From Cognatundibacterium aquatile (GTDB lineage Bacteria > Pseudomonadota > Gammaproteobacteria > Burkholderiales > Burkholderiaceae_D), in assembly GCF_014699135.1 (NCBI RefSeq), contig NZ_JACOFT010000002.1, forward strand, positions 248,001 to 312,000: a stretch of DNA of 64,000 nt, read 5' to 3'. Within the stretch, counting starts at the first letter, position 1. Every line of letters starts with the position of its first letter. The notes under the pieces were generated by a model. The model searched no databases, was not told the origin of the DNA, and was given only the letters and a program-made list of their open reading frames with translations. This document shows positions 16,718 through 24,815 of this stretch, piece by piece. The translations under genes were made by a program, and so were the position numbers.

Positions 16718-19108
16718 TTACGCATATAAATTGAGTTCTAGCTCATGCAGTGCCGCCATGTAGGCGGGTTTTCCACCGAAGGCGGATACCAATTCGCTGG
16801 CGGTGCCCATGTTTTTGAACGGGTCTAGCGTGAGGATTTTAATGTCTTCGATGTTCTCTATGCCTGTGTCAGCGTATTTTTCTAACAGGATTTCTAATAC
16901 CTGTCTGGCTTGCTCGCCGTATTTGGTGAAGTAATTACGTTTCTTCACTTGATCGGCGCGTTCACGGCGGGTGAGTGGTGGTTGATCGAAGGCGACGTGA
17001 CAGATTAAATCGAAAGCGTCGAAGTCTTTGCCGACATCTTGTGCGAGTGCTTCTAACAAAACGCCGTGTTGTTCTAGCTCTTGGAGGATGGCGCTCTTGC
17101 GTCCTGCTTTGCTCCAACGCAGCAAGAATTGATCGAGCGAGGAGTAATCTTTGCGTATGGTCTGTCGGGTGTAATCTTTGAGTGACTCGGTGATGAGCTT
17201 GCCATCTGGCCCCATGTATTGCACCCGCTCTGAAGTGACATAGACATCGACATCGCCGACGATGTATTTGACGCGGCCTTGGCGTACTTCATCGTCGCCT
17301 AATTGGGTTTGGCTTTCATCGTAGGCGAAGGGATCTTGGTCTTCGGGATAGGCAGGCGCGATAGGATTGCCATGTTCGTCTAAAGCGATTTCGACGACTT
17401 CATCCGGTGGTACTGGAGAGTCTGCGCCCTTTGGTTCGTAGATGATTACTGGCTCGCCATCAAAGTCTTTGTCGGCAAATAGCTCGGTCGCCTTTTTAAA
17501 GTCCATGATGGTGAACCAGTATTTGTTGTAGTCCTCGTTGATGCGCGTGCCACGGCCTATCATCTGTTTGAACTCGGTCATGGATTTGATGTGCTGATCT
17601 AGCACCACCAATTTACAAGTTTGTGCATCGACACCTGTCGTCATGAGCTTGGACGTGGTGGCGATGACGGGGTAGCGCTCTTCTGGGTTGATGAAGTTAT
17701 CCAACTCGACTTTGCCTTCTTTTTCATCGCCTGTGATGCGCATGATGTATTTGCGACTTTCTTTCACTCGCTCTGGATTGAGGTTGACCAGCGCTTGGCG
17801 CATGCGTTCGGCGTGGTCGATGTCATCGCAAAAGACGATGGTTTTGGCGTAAGGATCTGTTGCTGTGAGAAATTCGGTGATCTTTTTCGCGACCAACTCT
17901 GTGCGTTTCTCTAGCACTAGCGTTCTATCCATATCGACTTGATTGTAGATACGGTCTTCGATCTCTTGACCATGCTTGTCGAGCTGGCCTTTGCTCGGTC
18001 GCCAACCTTGCAGGTCTTTGTCGATATCAATACGCACCACTTTATACGGCGCGAGGAAACCATCTTCGATTCCTTGCTTGAGGGTGTAGCTATACACCGG
18101 ATCACCAAAATAATTGATGCTGGAAACTTCTTTAGTTTCTTTGGGTGTAGCGGTTAAGCCTACGTGCGTGGCGTTGCTGAAATAAGTCAAAATAGAGCGC
18201 CAAGCAGAATCCTCAGCGGCACTGCCACGGTGACATTCGTCAATCACGATCAGATCAAAGAAGTCTGGCGTGAATTGTTTGTAGATGTTTTGTTCTTCTT
18301 CTGAGCCTGTGACCGCTTGATATAGGCAGAGGTAAATCTCATAGCTCTTATCGACTTGACGCTTGCTGATCTTGGTCATGGCCGCGCCAAAGGGTTTGAA
18401 ATCATTGTTCTTGGTTTGATCGACCAAAATGTTGCGGTCAGCTAGAAACAAGATGCGTTTCTTGGTGCCGGATTTCCATAGACGCCAGATGATTTGGAAT
18501 GCCGTATAGGTTTTACCGGTGCCGGTTGCCATGACTAGCAGTACGCGTTGCTGTCCTCGGGCGATCGCTTCAACGGTATTGTTGATCGCATTGGCTTGAT
18601 AGTAGCGCGGCGCGCGGCCAGTGCCATCGTCGTAGTAAGGCATTTCTACGGTTTGGATCGCTTCTGGTGTGGCGATGCCTTTCCAAACGCAGTAGCGTTG
18701 CCATAGTTCGGATGGGGTTGGGAACTGTGCGAGACTAATCTCGATCTCAGTTTTTGCGGCATTGCCTGTACGGTCGTGGAACTGAAATGCGTCGCCGTTT
18801 GAGCTGAAGACAAATGGCACACCTAAGGTTTCTGCGTAATTTAAGGCTTGCTGCATACCATCGCCAACATTGTGTTTGTTGTCTTTGGCTTCGATGACGG
18901 CGATAGGGATATTTTTCTTGTGGTAGAGAATGTAGTCCGCGCGTTTTTGTTCACCACGTGTGTGCAACTTACCACGCACAATAATACGGCCTTTGGTAAA
19001 GCTGACTTCTTCTCGAATTTGGGTGTGCAAATCCCAGCCAGCGTGCAGAATGGCTGGGGTAATGTATTTGCTGCAGATATCGCGTTCAGAAAGCGCTTTT
19101 TTACTCAT
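16718..19108 (-). CDS. hsdR: Type I restriction enzyme R subunit HsdR (EcoEI-like)
   Basis: The 796-residue motor/nuclease translocates DNA and cuts unmethylated targets. It has a PD-(D/E)xK nuclease with Asp58 and Glu73-Ala-Lys75 ([20 protein letters not shown]) and a superfamily 2 helicase with GTGKT (196-200) and DECHR (290-294). Further helicase motifs include [22 protein letters not shown] and QMIGRGTR. An EcoEI R C-terminal domain ends in LELNLYA. It is the first gene of an operon continuing through HNH, hsdM, hsdS and the AAA gene. All key motifs are present, so restriction should be active. Confidence 0.92.
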   Translation of the reverse strand: MSKKALSERDICSKYITPAILHAGWDLHTQIREEVSFTKGRIIVRGKLHTRGEQKRADYILYHKKNIPIAVIEAKDNKHNVGDGMQQALNYAETLGVPFVFSSNGDAFQFHDRTGNAAKTEIEISLAQFPTPSELWQRYCVWKGIATPEAIQTVEMPYYDDGTGRAPRYYQANAINNTVEAIARGQQRVLLVMATGTGKTYTAFQIIWRLWKSGTKKRILFLADRNILVDQTKNNDFKPFGAAMTKISKRQVDKSYEIYLCLYQAVTGSEEEQNIYKQFTPDFFDLIVIDECHRGSAAEDSAWRSILTYFSNATHVGLTATPKETKEVSSINYFGDPVYSYTLKQGIEDGFLAPYKVVRIDIDKDLQGWRPSKGQLDKHGQEIEDRIYNQVDMDRTLVLEKRTELVAKKITEFLTATDPYAKTIVFCDDIDHAERMRQALVNLNPERVKESRKYIMRITGDEKEGKVELDNFINPEERYPVIATTSKLMTTGVDAQTCKLVVLDQHIKSMTEFKQMIGRGTRINEDYNKYWFTIMDFKKATELFADKDFDGEPVIIYEPKGADSPVPPDEVVEIALDEHGNPIAPAYPEDQDPFAYDESQTQLGDDEVRQGRVKYIVGDVDVYVTSERVQYMGPDGKLITESLKDYTRQTIRKDYSSLDQFLLRWSKAGRKSAILQELEQHGVLLEALAQDVGKDFDAFDLICHVAFDQPPLTRRERADQVKKRNYFTKYGEQARQVLEILLEKYADTGIENIEDIKILTLDPFKNMGTASELVSAFGGKPAYMAALHELELNLYA

Positions 19109-19298
19109 AGGCGGTCATAAAGTACATCGTACGTAGGGAGAAATTCGATTGTACTTGGTAAGGTGATAATTTTGCGTGTTCTACATCTATATTTTGATAT
19201 TTTGAAAACACATCTAGTTTTAGCGAATGAAGTTTGCGTTTAGCAGATAATGTGGTTCTAAACCTAGAATTAGGGGCGGAGAAATTTCGTTGGCGAGT

Positions 19299-19410
19299 TG
19301 TTCATAAATGACCGTTTTTGAACGGTAGTATTACGTTCTCTCTTTTGTGTTCATAAAATAGGTATTGATTATATGAACATGTTCATATATATTTTATGCC
19401 TTATTGAACA
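19299..19410. promoter_or_regulatory. Candidate res (resolution) site with three subsites
   Basis: Three units with TGTTCA...TGAAC inverted ends lie upstream of the resolvase gene. They are 19299-19323 (TGTTCATAAATGACC...TTGAACG), 19348-19379 (TGTTCATA...TATGAACA) and 19380-19410 (TGTTCATA...TTGAACA). The last two abut and create a 20-bp perfect palindrome at 19370-19389. Tn3-type res sites also have three dyad subsites next to the resolvase gene. The order and spacing fit, but binding is inferred. Confidence 0.55.
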
Positions 19411-19448
19411 TTAAAGCCTCCTGTTGGGCGGTTTGAAGAAGAGGGGAT

Positions 19449-20021
19449 ATGGCAACTTTTGCTTATGGACGAGTTAGTACTAAAGATCAAACAACTGAGA
19501 ATCAGAAACATGAAATTGAGGCACAAGGCTACCGCATCGATTATTGGTTTGCAGATGAAGGAGTCAGCGGTAAGGTGCCTGCTAGTCAACGACCTCAGTT
19601 TAGCAAGATGCTTGGGCAAATTAGAGATGGTGAAACATTAATTGTTTCTAAGCTTGATCGTTTAGGTAGGGATGCTCAAGATGTTGGCGCAACTATCAAA
19701 GCTATGGCTAGTCGTAAAATTGAAGTGATCGTTCTTCAGCTTGGAAAACTTGACCTGACTTCTCCAGCCGGAAAATTGATGCTGAATATGTTGGCCGCCG
19801 TTGCTGAAATGGAGCGGGACTTATTAGTTGAACGCACTCAAGCTGGGCTGGCACGTGCAAAAGCTGAGGGTAAGGTGCTTGGTCGGCCAACGAAAACCAA
19901 TGATGAACAACGAGAGCAAATAATTAGTCTTCATAAGCAGGGAGCGTCAATCAGCTCGTTAGCGCGAAATTACGGTATTTCGCGAGCGAGCGTAATGAGA
20001 ATTACAGGAGCTTTATCTTGA
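19449..20021 (+). CDS. Serine recombinase (resolvase/invertase family)
   Basis: The 190-residue protein is a small serine recombinase. The catalytic Ser is in YGRVSTKDQ. Conserved segments are SKLDRLGRD and the dimer helix EMERDLLVERTQAGLARAK, and the helix-turn-helix Hin/resolvase DNA-binding tail has SISSLARNYGISRASVMRI. It is preceded by GAGGGGAT at a good distance from ATG and by a res-like site. No transposase is nearby. It may therefore resolve island multimers, be a relic of a Tn3-like element, or act on other sites. Confidence 0.88.
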   Translation: MATFAYGRVSTKDQTTENQKHEIEAQGYRIDYWFADEGVSGKVPASQRPQFSKMLGQIRDGETLIVSKLDRLGRDAQDVGATIKAMASRKIEVIVLQLGKLDLTSPAGKLMLNMLAAVAEMERDLLVERTQAGLARAKAEGKVLGRPTKTNDEQREQIISLHKQGASISSLARNYGISRASVMRITGALS

Positions 20022-20135
20022 TCCTGACCAATTCGATTAGCACTATCGGTGGCTTTATTTTGGTGCAAACTGAACCAAGTAGTTTTCTTGCGAGTGCCTT
20101 GCCTGTTTCCTTTCTCGATGGTTTGCGAAGCGATC

Positions 20136-21383
20136 TTATGCTTTTAGGATGGCAATATTCTCCCGCATACGCGCACGGAGCAACTCTTGCCACTCTGGCT
20201 CCAGCCAGTGTACAACTTGGTCGAAACCGTTGAAGATGCGCATCAGTAGCGCATCAAGATAGGCGCTAGCCTCGTCACTGTTGTCGAAACCAAAACGATG
20301 GGCATCGGCCAACACTGCTGAGCGGGAAATATCGAAACGCCCGGTTGACAGTTGTAGTGTCAACGTGCGTGGTGTCTCAACCGGATTAGGTACGACATCG
20401 AAAGCGGGTGCCAAGCGCCAGCGCCGCTGCTCGTGTTTGTACACAACCGCATGATTTCGAACATGGTCATCGTCATTTCCGCACACGGCGTTGAAAACCA
20501 TGCGGCCAAACAGCTCGCGCCTATCCTCAACCGGAGCACCTATGATGCGCAGCTCCTCCGCCAAGCGCGGATAGCTCCAGAGGGCGGTTTGCGTGAGCTT
20601 GTCCGGATACTCTGCCTGCAGCAGGGAGGCTGCACTGACACACATCAAGCGACGGCTTCCGATTCGGTCATAGCGAAGTACGCGCACTGCACTGTGACCC
20701 TCCGTCGCAGGATGCAGAACAGTTGCTGCGAAATCCAAACCGCTTGCCACTCCCCATTGCTGGCCGACATGCTCAAGGGAAGGAATATCAGCAATATCGC
20801 TGGCTATCCTAGGCTTGACTAGCCAGTACTGTCCCTCATCGTCTTGCACAGTCGCCTTCGGTCGGGCTCCGCCCACGCTGGCAGTTTGTACCAGACGTCG
20901 GCGAAGTCGAGCGTCGACCGCCGGCCGTTGCGCGCTCATGGCGGCCAATTCTTGCACCAATAGCGGTAGCTGGAGTAACTTCGGATGGGACAACTGCGCC
21001 ACCGAAGGAGTGGGTTTTGTACCTACAGCGAGTGCGCCCCAGCGGTCAGCGTTGTTGGCCAGAATCAGATATCGTTCCAGAGGCGTGCCTTCTGACAGAT
21101 TGTGTTCTCGCCTGAGTAGCGCTTGGCCCCAGGAATCAGGACAAGCGTCTCGCAGCACATCGTGCAGACCATTGTAGCGGGGCGCTGGCCGATCGTCCTC
21201 CGGACGAAACGGTAAGTTGACGGGGTCAATCGCCCAAGTGAGGCTTGCATCGACATAACTTGGGGCGTACTTGAACCTGCCAGCACCTGCCGCGGGTCCT
21301 GCAAGGTAGCGTCCGACCGTGACCCATTCTTCATTGTCCGGACGCTGCAAATAAATATACAAAGGCTTAGAAGTATTCAGCAT
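20136..21383 (-). CDS. hipA: HipA-family serine/threonine kinase toxin
   Basis: The 415-residue protein has a HipA N-terminal subdomain (about 1-110, PFRPEDDRPAPRYNGLHDVL) and a kinase core. The glycine-rich loop is SVGGARPKA (about residue 170), the catalytic loop is GNDDDHVRNH and the metal-binding DFG-like motif is APAFDVVP. HipA toxins phosphorylate glutamyl- or tryptophanyl-tRNA synthetase and slow growth until HipB binds; the substrate here is unknown. It overlaps the hipB end by 17 bases, so the pair is one operon. Key kinase residues are intact. Confidence 0.87.
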   Translation of the reverse strand: MLNTSKPLYIYLQRPDNEEWVTVGRYLAGPAAGAGRFKYAPSYVDASLTWAIDPVNLPFRPEDDRPAPRYNGLHDVLRDACPDSWGQALLRREHNLSEGTPLERYLILANNADRWGALAVGTKPTPSVAQLSHPKLLQLPLLVQELAAMSAQRPAVDARLRRRLVQTASVGGARPKATVQDDEGQYWLVKPRIASDIADIPSLEHVGQQWGVASGLDFAATVLHPATEGHSAVRVLRYDRIGSRRLMCVSAASLLQAEYPDKLTQTALWSYPRLAEELRIIGAPVEDRRELFGRMVFNAVCGNDDDHVRNHAVVYKHEQRRWRLAPAFDVVPNPVETPRTLTLQLSTGRFDISRSAVLADAHRFGFDNSDEASAYLDALLMRIFNGFDQVVHWLEPEWQELLRARMRENIAILKA

Positions 21384-21705
21384 CTTCTTCGCCTCCTTGT
21401 TCTTGTCGGCTCAGCTTTACTCTACGATGTGGCGTGTCGGACCACAGGGTTGATGCCAGCGCAGGTGTTGCTTCATCCATCACGCCCAGAATCAGTAGTG
21501 CAGAGAGGTATGCGCCAGCAGCGGTGCCTGGGTCGCCTCGTTCCATGCGGCGTAAGGTAGCCTCTGAAATGCTCATGCGCGCGCACAAGTCGGCAGCCGT
21601 GATGCGTTGGCGTAAGCGTTGCGTATGGATGCAGCGCCCCCAAGTAATCAGGCGCTCCCCCACCAAAGTTGGTACCGTATCCGTGTTCAAGAGCTTTTTA
21701 GGCAT
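21367..21705 (-). CDS. hipB: HipB-like antitoxin/repressor with HTH
   Basis: The 112-residue protein has an Xre-type helix-turn-helix (RQRITAADLCARMSISEATL, then RRMERGDPG) in its centre. It should bind HipA and repress its own promoter. The ATG at 21705 is preferred because GAGGGG lies 8 bases before it; an ATG at 21711 is too close to that site. The gene precedes and overlaps hipA. A palindromic operator covers the promoter and ribosome site. Confidence 0.82.
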   Translation of the reverse strand: MPKKLLNTDTVPTLVGERLITWGRCIHTQRLRQRITAADLCARMSISEATLRRMERGDPGTAAGAYLSALLILGVMDEATPALASTLWSDTPHRRVKLSRQEQGGEEDAEYF

Positions 21706-21715
21706 GCACAAAACC

Positions 21716-21769
21716 CCTCATAAAAAGTGTATTGTAGATCATAATATGATTTTTATGAGGGCTTTTCAA
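21716..21769 (-). promoter_or_regulatory. hipBA promoter and operator
   Basis: On the minus strand TTGAAA (21764-21769), 17 bases, then TATTAT (21741-21746) form a promoter. Perfect 11-bp inverted arms CCTCATAAAAA lie at 21716-21726 and 21750-21760. The distal arm falls in the spacer and the proximal arm overlaps the Shine-Dalgarno. The -10 itself is inside a smaller dyad (21738-21750). This arrangement fits HipB autorepression. Confidence 0.65.
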
Positions 21770-21782
21770 TGTGGTGACAATT

Positions 21783-22231
21783 GCGAATGACTGGTAATGC
21801 AGGATAACCTCTCGTATACAGGGGCACCAAAAAGAATAGCCACATTCGTTTTCGGAACTGAGCGCGTCATTCAAGGCGGGCTATACAATAAAGACTGAGG
21901 TTCCTGTAATCCTCCCATAAAATCGAGCCGCGTATTATTAGCGTTTTGAGGTAATGAAATAATCAATATTAAGTTGGTGTCATCCCGTTGAGTGAATTGT
22001 GTGGACATTGGCCTTTGTAGTCGTTCATCCACAATTCCGCTGAAAGCTCTTAAACACTTACATATCCAATGCGCCTTGGCAGTAGCTGCACTTATGTGCT
22101 CAATATTCGGTGAGCGTCAACACACTGACGTATGATTTTTTCTGATGATCGGGTTATTAAAAGATGCCAATGGTTGTAATCGGTAACCTTTTAAATGATG
22201 ATGTGATTATCGTAAATAAAAGGGGAAAACC
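21783..22231. other. Intergenic stretch, no gene supported
   Basis: About 450 bases between hipBA and the ParD-like remnant. I find no coherent reading frame, tRNA or terminal inverted repeat. It may be degraded mobile DNA. The last 30 bases supply the AGGGGA ribosome site of the following antitoxin remnant. Confidence 0.4.
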
Positions 22232-22419
22232 ATGGGTGTTGTCGTAAAACTATCTAACGAGTTAATTTCACTGGCACAACCATACGCAACTGTTGGGCAA
22301 GACTTGGAAAAGCGGCAGAGGATAATCCAGACCTTCCAGCCGCATTTATCCGTGATGTGATGCTATCTGAAGCGGAAGCTAATGCCGGACAGCTTACTGA
22401 TTATAAATTCGGGGTGTGA
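22232..22419 (+). pseudogene. ParD-like antitoxin gene, internally deleted and frameshifted
   Basis: The start MGVVVKLSNELISLAQPYA matches the ParD-like family. After about 20 residues the frame goes astray and stops. Another frame then gives the correct family C-terminus (LGKAAEDNPDLPAAFIRD, then SEAEANAGQLTDYKFGV) ending at 22419. Compared with relatives, a block of about a dozen residues is missing at the junction. The antitoxin is therefore probably not functional, while the downstream toxin is intact. Confidence 0.7.
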
Positions 22420-22425
22420 TTGACG

Positions 22426-22707
22426 ATGGAAATTAAAGTAACACCGTCATTCACCCGATCAATTAAGAAGTTACACGAACGGGATAAGCTGACACTTGAT
22501 GATGCGATTAACGAAATTGTGAAAAATCCTCATATCGAAACGCAGAAGAAGGGGGATTTATCAAAAATCCTGGTTCACAAGTTTAAGATAAACAAGCAAG
22601 AAGCTTTGCTTTTATATAAGTTAGAGCCAAGTCGAGATAATCCGGAAGTGCTTGTGTTGGTTCTACTAGGTCCGCATGAGAATTTCTATCGGGAGTTGAA
22701 GCAATAA
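22426..22707 (+). CDS. RelE/ParE-like toxin
   Basis: The 93-residue protein fits the RelE/ParE superfamily. It starts MEIKVTPSFTRSIKKLHERD, has a DLSKILVHKFKINKQEALLLYK core and ends in LVLLGPHENFYRELKQ. This subgroup follows ParD-like antitoxins, as here, where the antitoxin remnant ends 6 bases before the ATG. Family members inhibit gyrase or cut mRNA; which applies is not evident. An intact toxin without antitoxin should be harmful unless it is weak, silent or neutralised in trans. Confidence 0.75.
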   Translation: MEIKVTPSFTRSIKKLHERDKLTLDDAINEIVKNPHIETQKKGDLSKILVHKFKINKQEALLLYKLEPSRDNPEVLVLVLLGPHENFYRELKQ

Positions 22708-22928
22708 TTCAAGAAGTCAGAAACTCTGCAGATGACGCACGATGACGCCGACATGCCCGTCAATACGTCGTATCAGCTAACGCCCGAAGCGAACATAGGC
22801 AATCATCCGCAGAGGTTGTTAAATTTATGCAAATAGAATGATGCTGTCAATAAAAATTAAGTTGAAAACGGAAAACTACATTACTTCGTTATGTGCAACG
22901 TGGTTTCTGACCTTGATTCTGTGTAGAG

Positions 22929-23423
22929 CTACTTCATTTTTTGCATAGACGGCGACTTGGCGAGAGTTGCAACGCTAAATATGATTAAGCCTGACGCTGT
23001 CATCATCAGACATATAGCTTCAGTGCCGCTCAATGCGCCGTAAGTTGTCTGTGCAATTTGCCATTGGGATTGCGGCATTCTCATATCAAGGTGGTACATG
23101 CCATCAAGGAATAAGTGAGATAGTGTGCCGAAAAACGCGGAAAACAATAAGACTGGAAGATTGACCTCTGCCTGCGTATATCTGGCAGGGCGAATGCGCT
23201 CCCACGCAATCCATAGTCCAGCAGCAAGTAATGATATGGCGATCGCCGCTGGGAGATTGTGAGTCAGTACATGCAAGTCTTCTTGTGACTGCGTGAACAT
23301 TTTATATCCCGGCTCAATGTCGATGAGCACTTGAGATAAGGTAAATACCATCAGGGAAAAACGCTTCCGTAGTACTGATTTGGCGAGAATTCCTGCGCCT
23401 AAATGAAAGGGAGTAAAGGGCAT
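22929..23423 (-). CDS. Membrane protein of the YdjM/DUF4184-like hydrolase group
   Basis: The 164-residue protein starts MPFTPFHLGAG and has four or five hydrophobic helices. His/Asp pairs fit the membrane-bound 'metal-dependent hydrolase' group (LTHNLPAA, GTLSHLFLDGMYH). The HLFLD and THN motifs may hold a metal. Function is not established. It heads away from the toxin gene and is near two more small membrane-protein genes on the same strand. Confidence 0.65.
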   Translation of the reverse strand: MPFTPFHLGAGILAKSVLRKRFSLMVFTLSQVLIDIEPGYKMFTQSQEDLHVLTHNLPAAIAISLLAAGLWIAWERIRPARYTQAEVNLPVLLFSAFFGTLSHLFLDGMYHLDMRMPQSQWQIAQTTYGALSGTEAICLMMTASGLIIFSVATLAKSPSMQKMK

Positions 23424-23485
23424 AAATGGAGACTGGATGATGTTGGTAAATTTCAGAGTTATTGATCAATTTTTATTTAAGCAAT

Positions 23486-23839
23486 TTAATCTAGCTGCCA
23501 CTGTTTGACTGATCGCACAAGATTATTCTCTGTCGTGATTTCGCATATGCTGCGATCAAACGCAAAAAATCCATGGAATGCGGCAATAAATTTGTGCTGG
23601 TTGTTGTCATCTACAAAGAAGACTGACATTCTTGGGTCAGCACCGAAGGAAATAGCTTTCTCTTTTATTCCATTATCTGGCGAGTTGATGACAACGGAGT
23701 TGCAGAATGCAGCACTTGCTTTGCTTGCTTGCCGCTTTTCATAAGTGCCAAACGCTACCAGCGTTGCAAATAAGCTGACGATCACAATCACACCTTTAGA
23801 TATATTTTTTAAATAATTCATAGAGTTTTCTATCTTCAC
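23486..23839 (-). CDS. Hypothetical protein with one N-terminal membrane helix
   Basis: The 117-residue product has one hydrophobic helix (ISKGVIVIVSLFATLVAFG), then a soluble domain with two cysteines (FCNSVV, SICEIT). It could sit in the periplasm, anchored in the inner membrane. The GTG start overlaps the preceding stop as GTGA; an internal ATG at 23821 is an alternative. I do not recognise the family. Confidence 0.55.
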   Translation of the reverse strand: MKIENSMNYLKNISKGVIVIVSLFATLVAFGTYEKRQASKASAAFCNSVVINSPDNGIKEKAISFGADPRMSVFFVDDNNQHKFIAAFHGFFAFDRSICEITTENNLVRSVKQWQLD

Positions 23840-24255
23840 GTCATTCTTGCATTGACGATGGCGCGCCAGAGTTCCGCAAGTGATCCGTTAAATCCCCAGA
23901 TTATTGCGCAGCTAAAGTACAAGCCGGTGGAGGCGAGCAGGTTTTCATAACGGATCATAGTGTTGCCGAGGAGGGTGTGATAAACCCAGTAGCAGCCATC
24001 TACCGACCAATACCAGGCAAAAATGGCACCGACAATCGGCCATGATAATTTTCTTTCGCGGTAGCTCTTCAGTATTGTCCTGATGCACCATGGAGCACTC
24101 AGGTACGTCGAAAAGCCCATTAAAAAGCAGATGCCGATATCCCAGTCGTTGAATTGATAATGAATCGCACCCCAGATCAGCCAGCTCATACCCACCGCTA
24201 AGGTCAGTAGTTTCCAGGGGCGCAGCACGTCTGCAAGATACAAGGTTTGATGCAT
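23836..24255 (-). CDS. Hypothetical polytopic membrane protein
   Basis: The 139-residue protein has four predicted membrane helices (for example LLTLAVGMSWLIWGAI, FLMGFSTYLSAPW, WPIVGAIFAWYW, LYFSCAIIWGFNG) rich in Trp. It overlaps the next gene by 4 bases, which suggests co-translation. No family recognised. It is divergent from the MerR gene with a short shared upstream region. Confidence 0.6.
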   Translation of the reverse strand: MHQTLYLADVLRPWKLLTLAVGMSWLIWGAIHYQFNDWDIGICFLMGFSTYLSAPWCIRTILKSYRERKLSWPIVGAIFAWYWSVDGCYWVYHTLLGNTMIRYENLLASTGLYFSCAIIWGFNGSLAELWRAIVNARMT

Positions 24256-24330
24256 GGAATCGCTTTCACGTATAGCGGGTAGGGTTGGTGAAGGTTGATT
24301 ATATACAGTTAAAGTGTTTTAATGTTATGT

Positions 24331-24753
24331 ATGAATAAAACGACTCCTACCTCGCCGGAAGAATTTACGCTTGCAGATCTTTGTGTTCTTGCTGATTTGC
24401 CAGTTCGCACCGTGCGTTATTACGTGCAGATTGGTTTGGTGGATAAGCCACATGGGGAAACACGTGCCGCCAGATATCGTACTCATCATCTTGAGCAACT
24501 GCTGCTTGTTAAAAAGTGGACCGCTGCCGGAGTATCGCTTGACCGGATTCGTGAACTCTTACATGGCGAAGATCCACCCGTTCCGGCAAAACCACACGCC
24601 GCTGGCAGCATAGAAGTCCGCAGTCATCTGACAGTAGCGAATGGCATTGAGATCGTGATTGAGCCAGGGCGCGCTGGTTTAACGCCAGAACAGGTTCGGG
24701 AATTCGTGCGTAGTGTGATGCAGGCCTATGCTGCTCTGGTTGAAAAACATTAA
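24331..24753 (+). CDS. MerR-family transcriptional regulator
   Basis: The 140-residue protein has a MerR winged helix (FTLADLCVLADLPVRTVRYY, then VQIGLVDKPHGETRAARY, then HLEQLLLVKKWTAAGVSLDRI). A C-terminal domain without Cys pairs suggests it is not a metal sensor. It lies 62 bases before the VIT/vWA gene on the same strand and probably controls it. The start has no strong ribosome site, and a second ATG lies 9 bases upstream. Confidence 0.8.
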   Translation: MNKTTPTSPEEFTLADLCVLADLPVRTVRYYVQIGLVDKPHGETRAARYRTHHLEQLLLVKKWTAAGVSLDRIRELLHGEDPPVPAKPHAAGSIEVRSHLTVANGIEIVIEPGRAGLTPEQVREFVRSVMQAYAALVEKH

Positions 24754-24815
24754 GTGCTGTTCCGCAATCGAGTTTTTTGCTCTTTTAAATATCAATGTGT
24801 ATGTAAGGAAAAGAG

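Noticed and set aside
23486-24255. The small membrane gene pair as a phage holin or toxin module
   Set aside because: Helix number and neighbours give no support; left as unknown membrane proteins.
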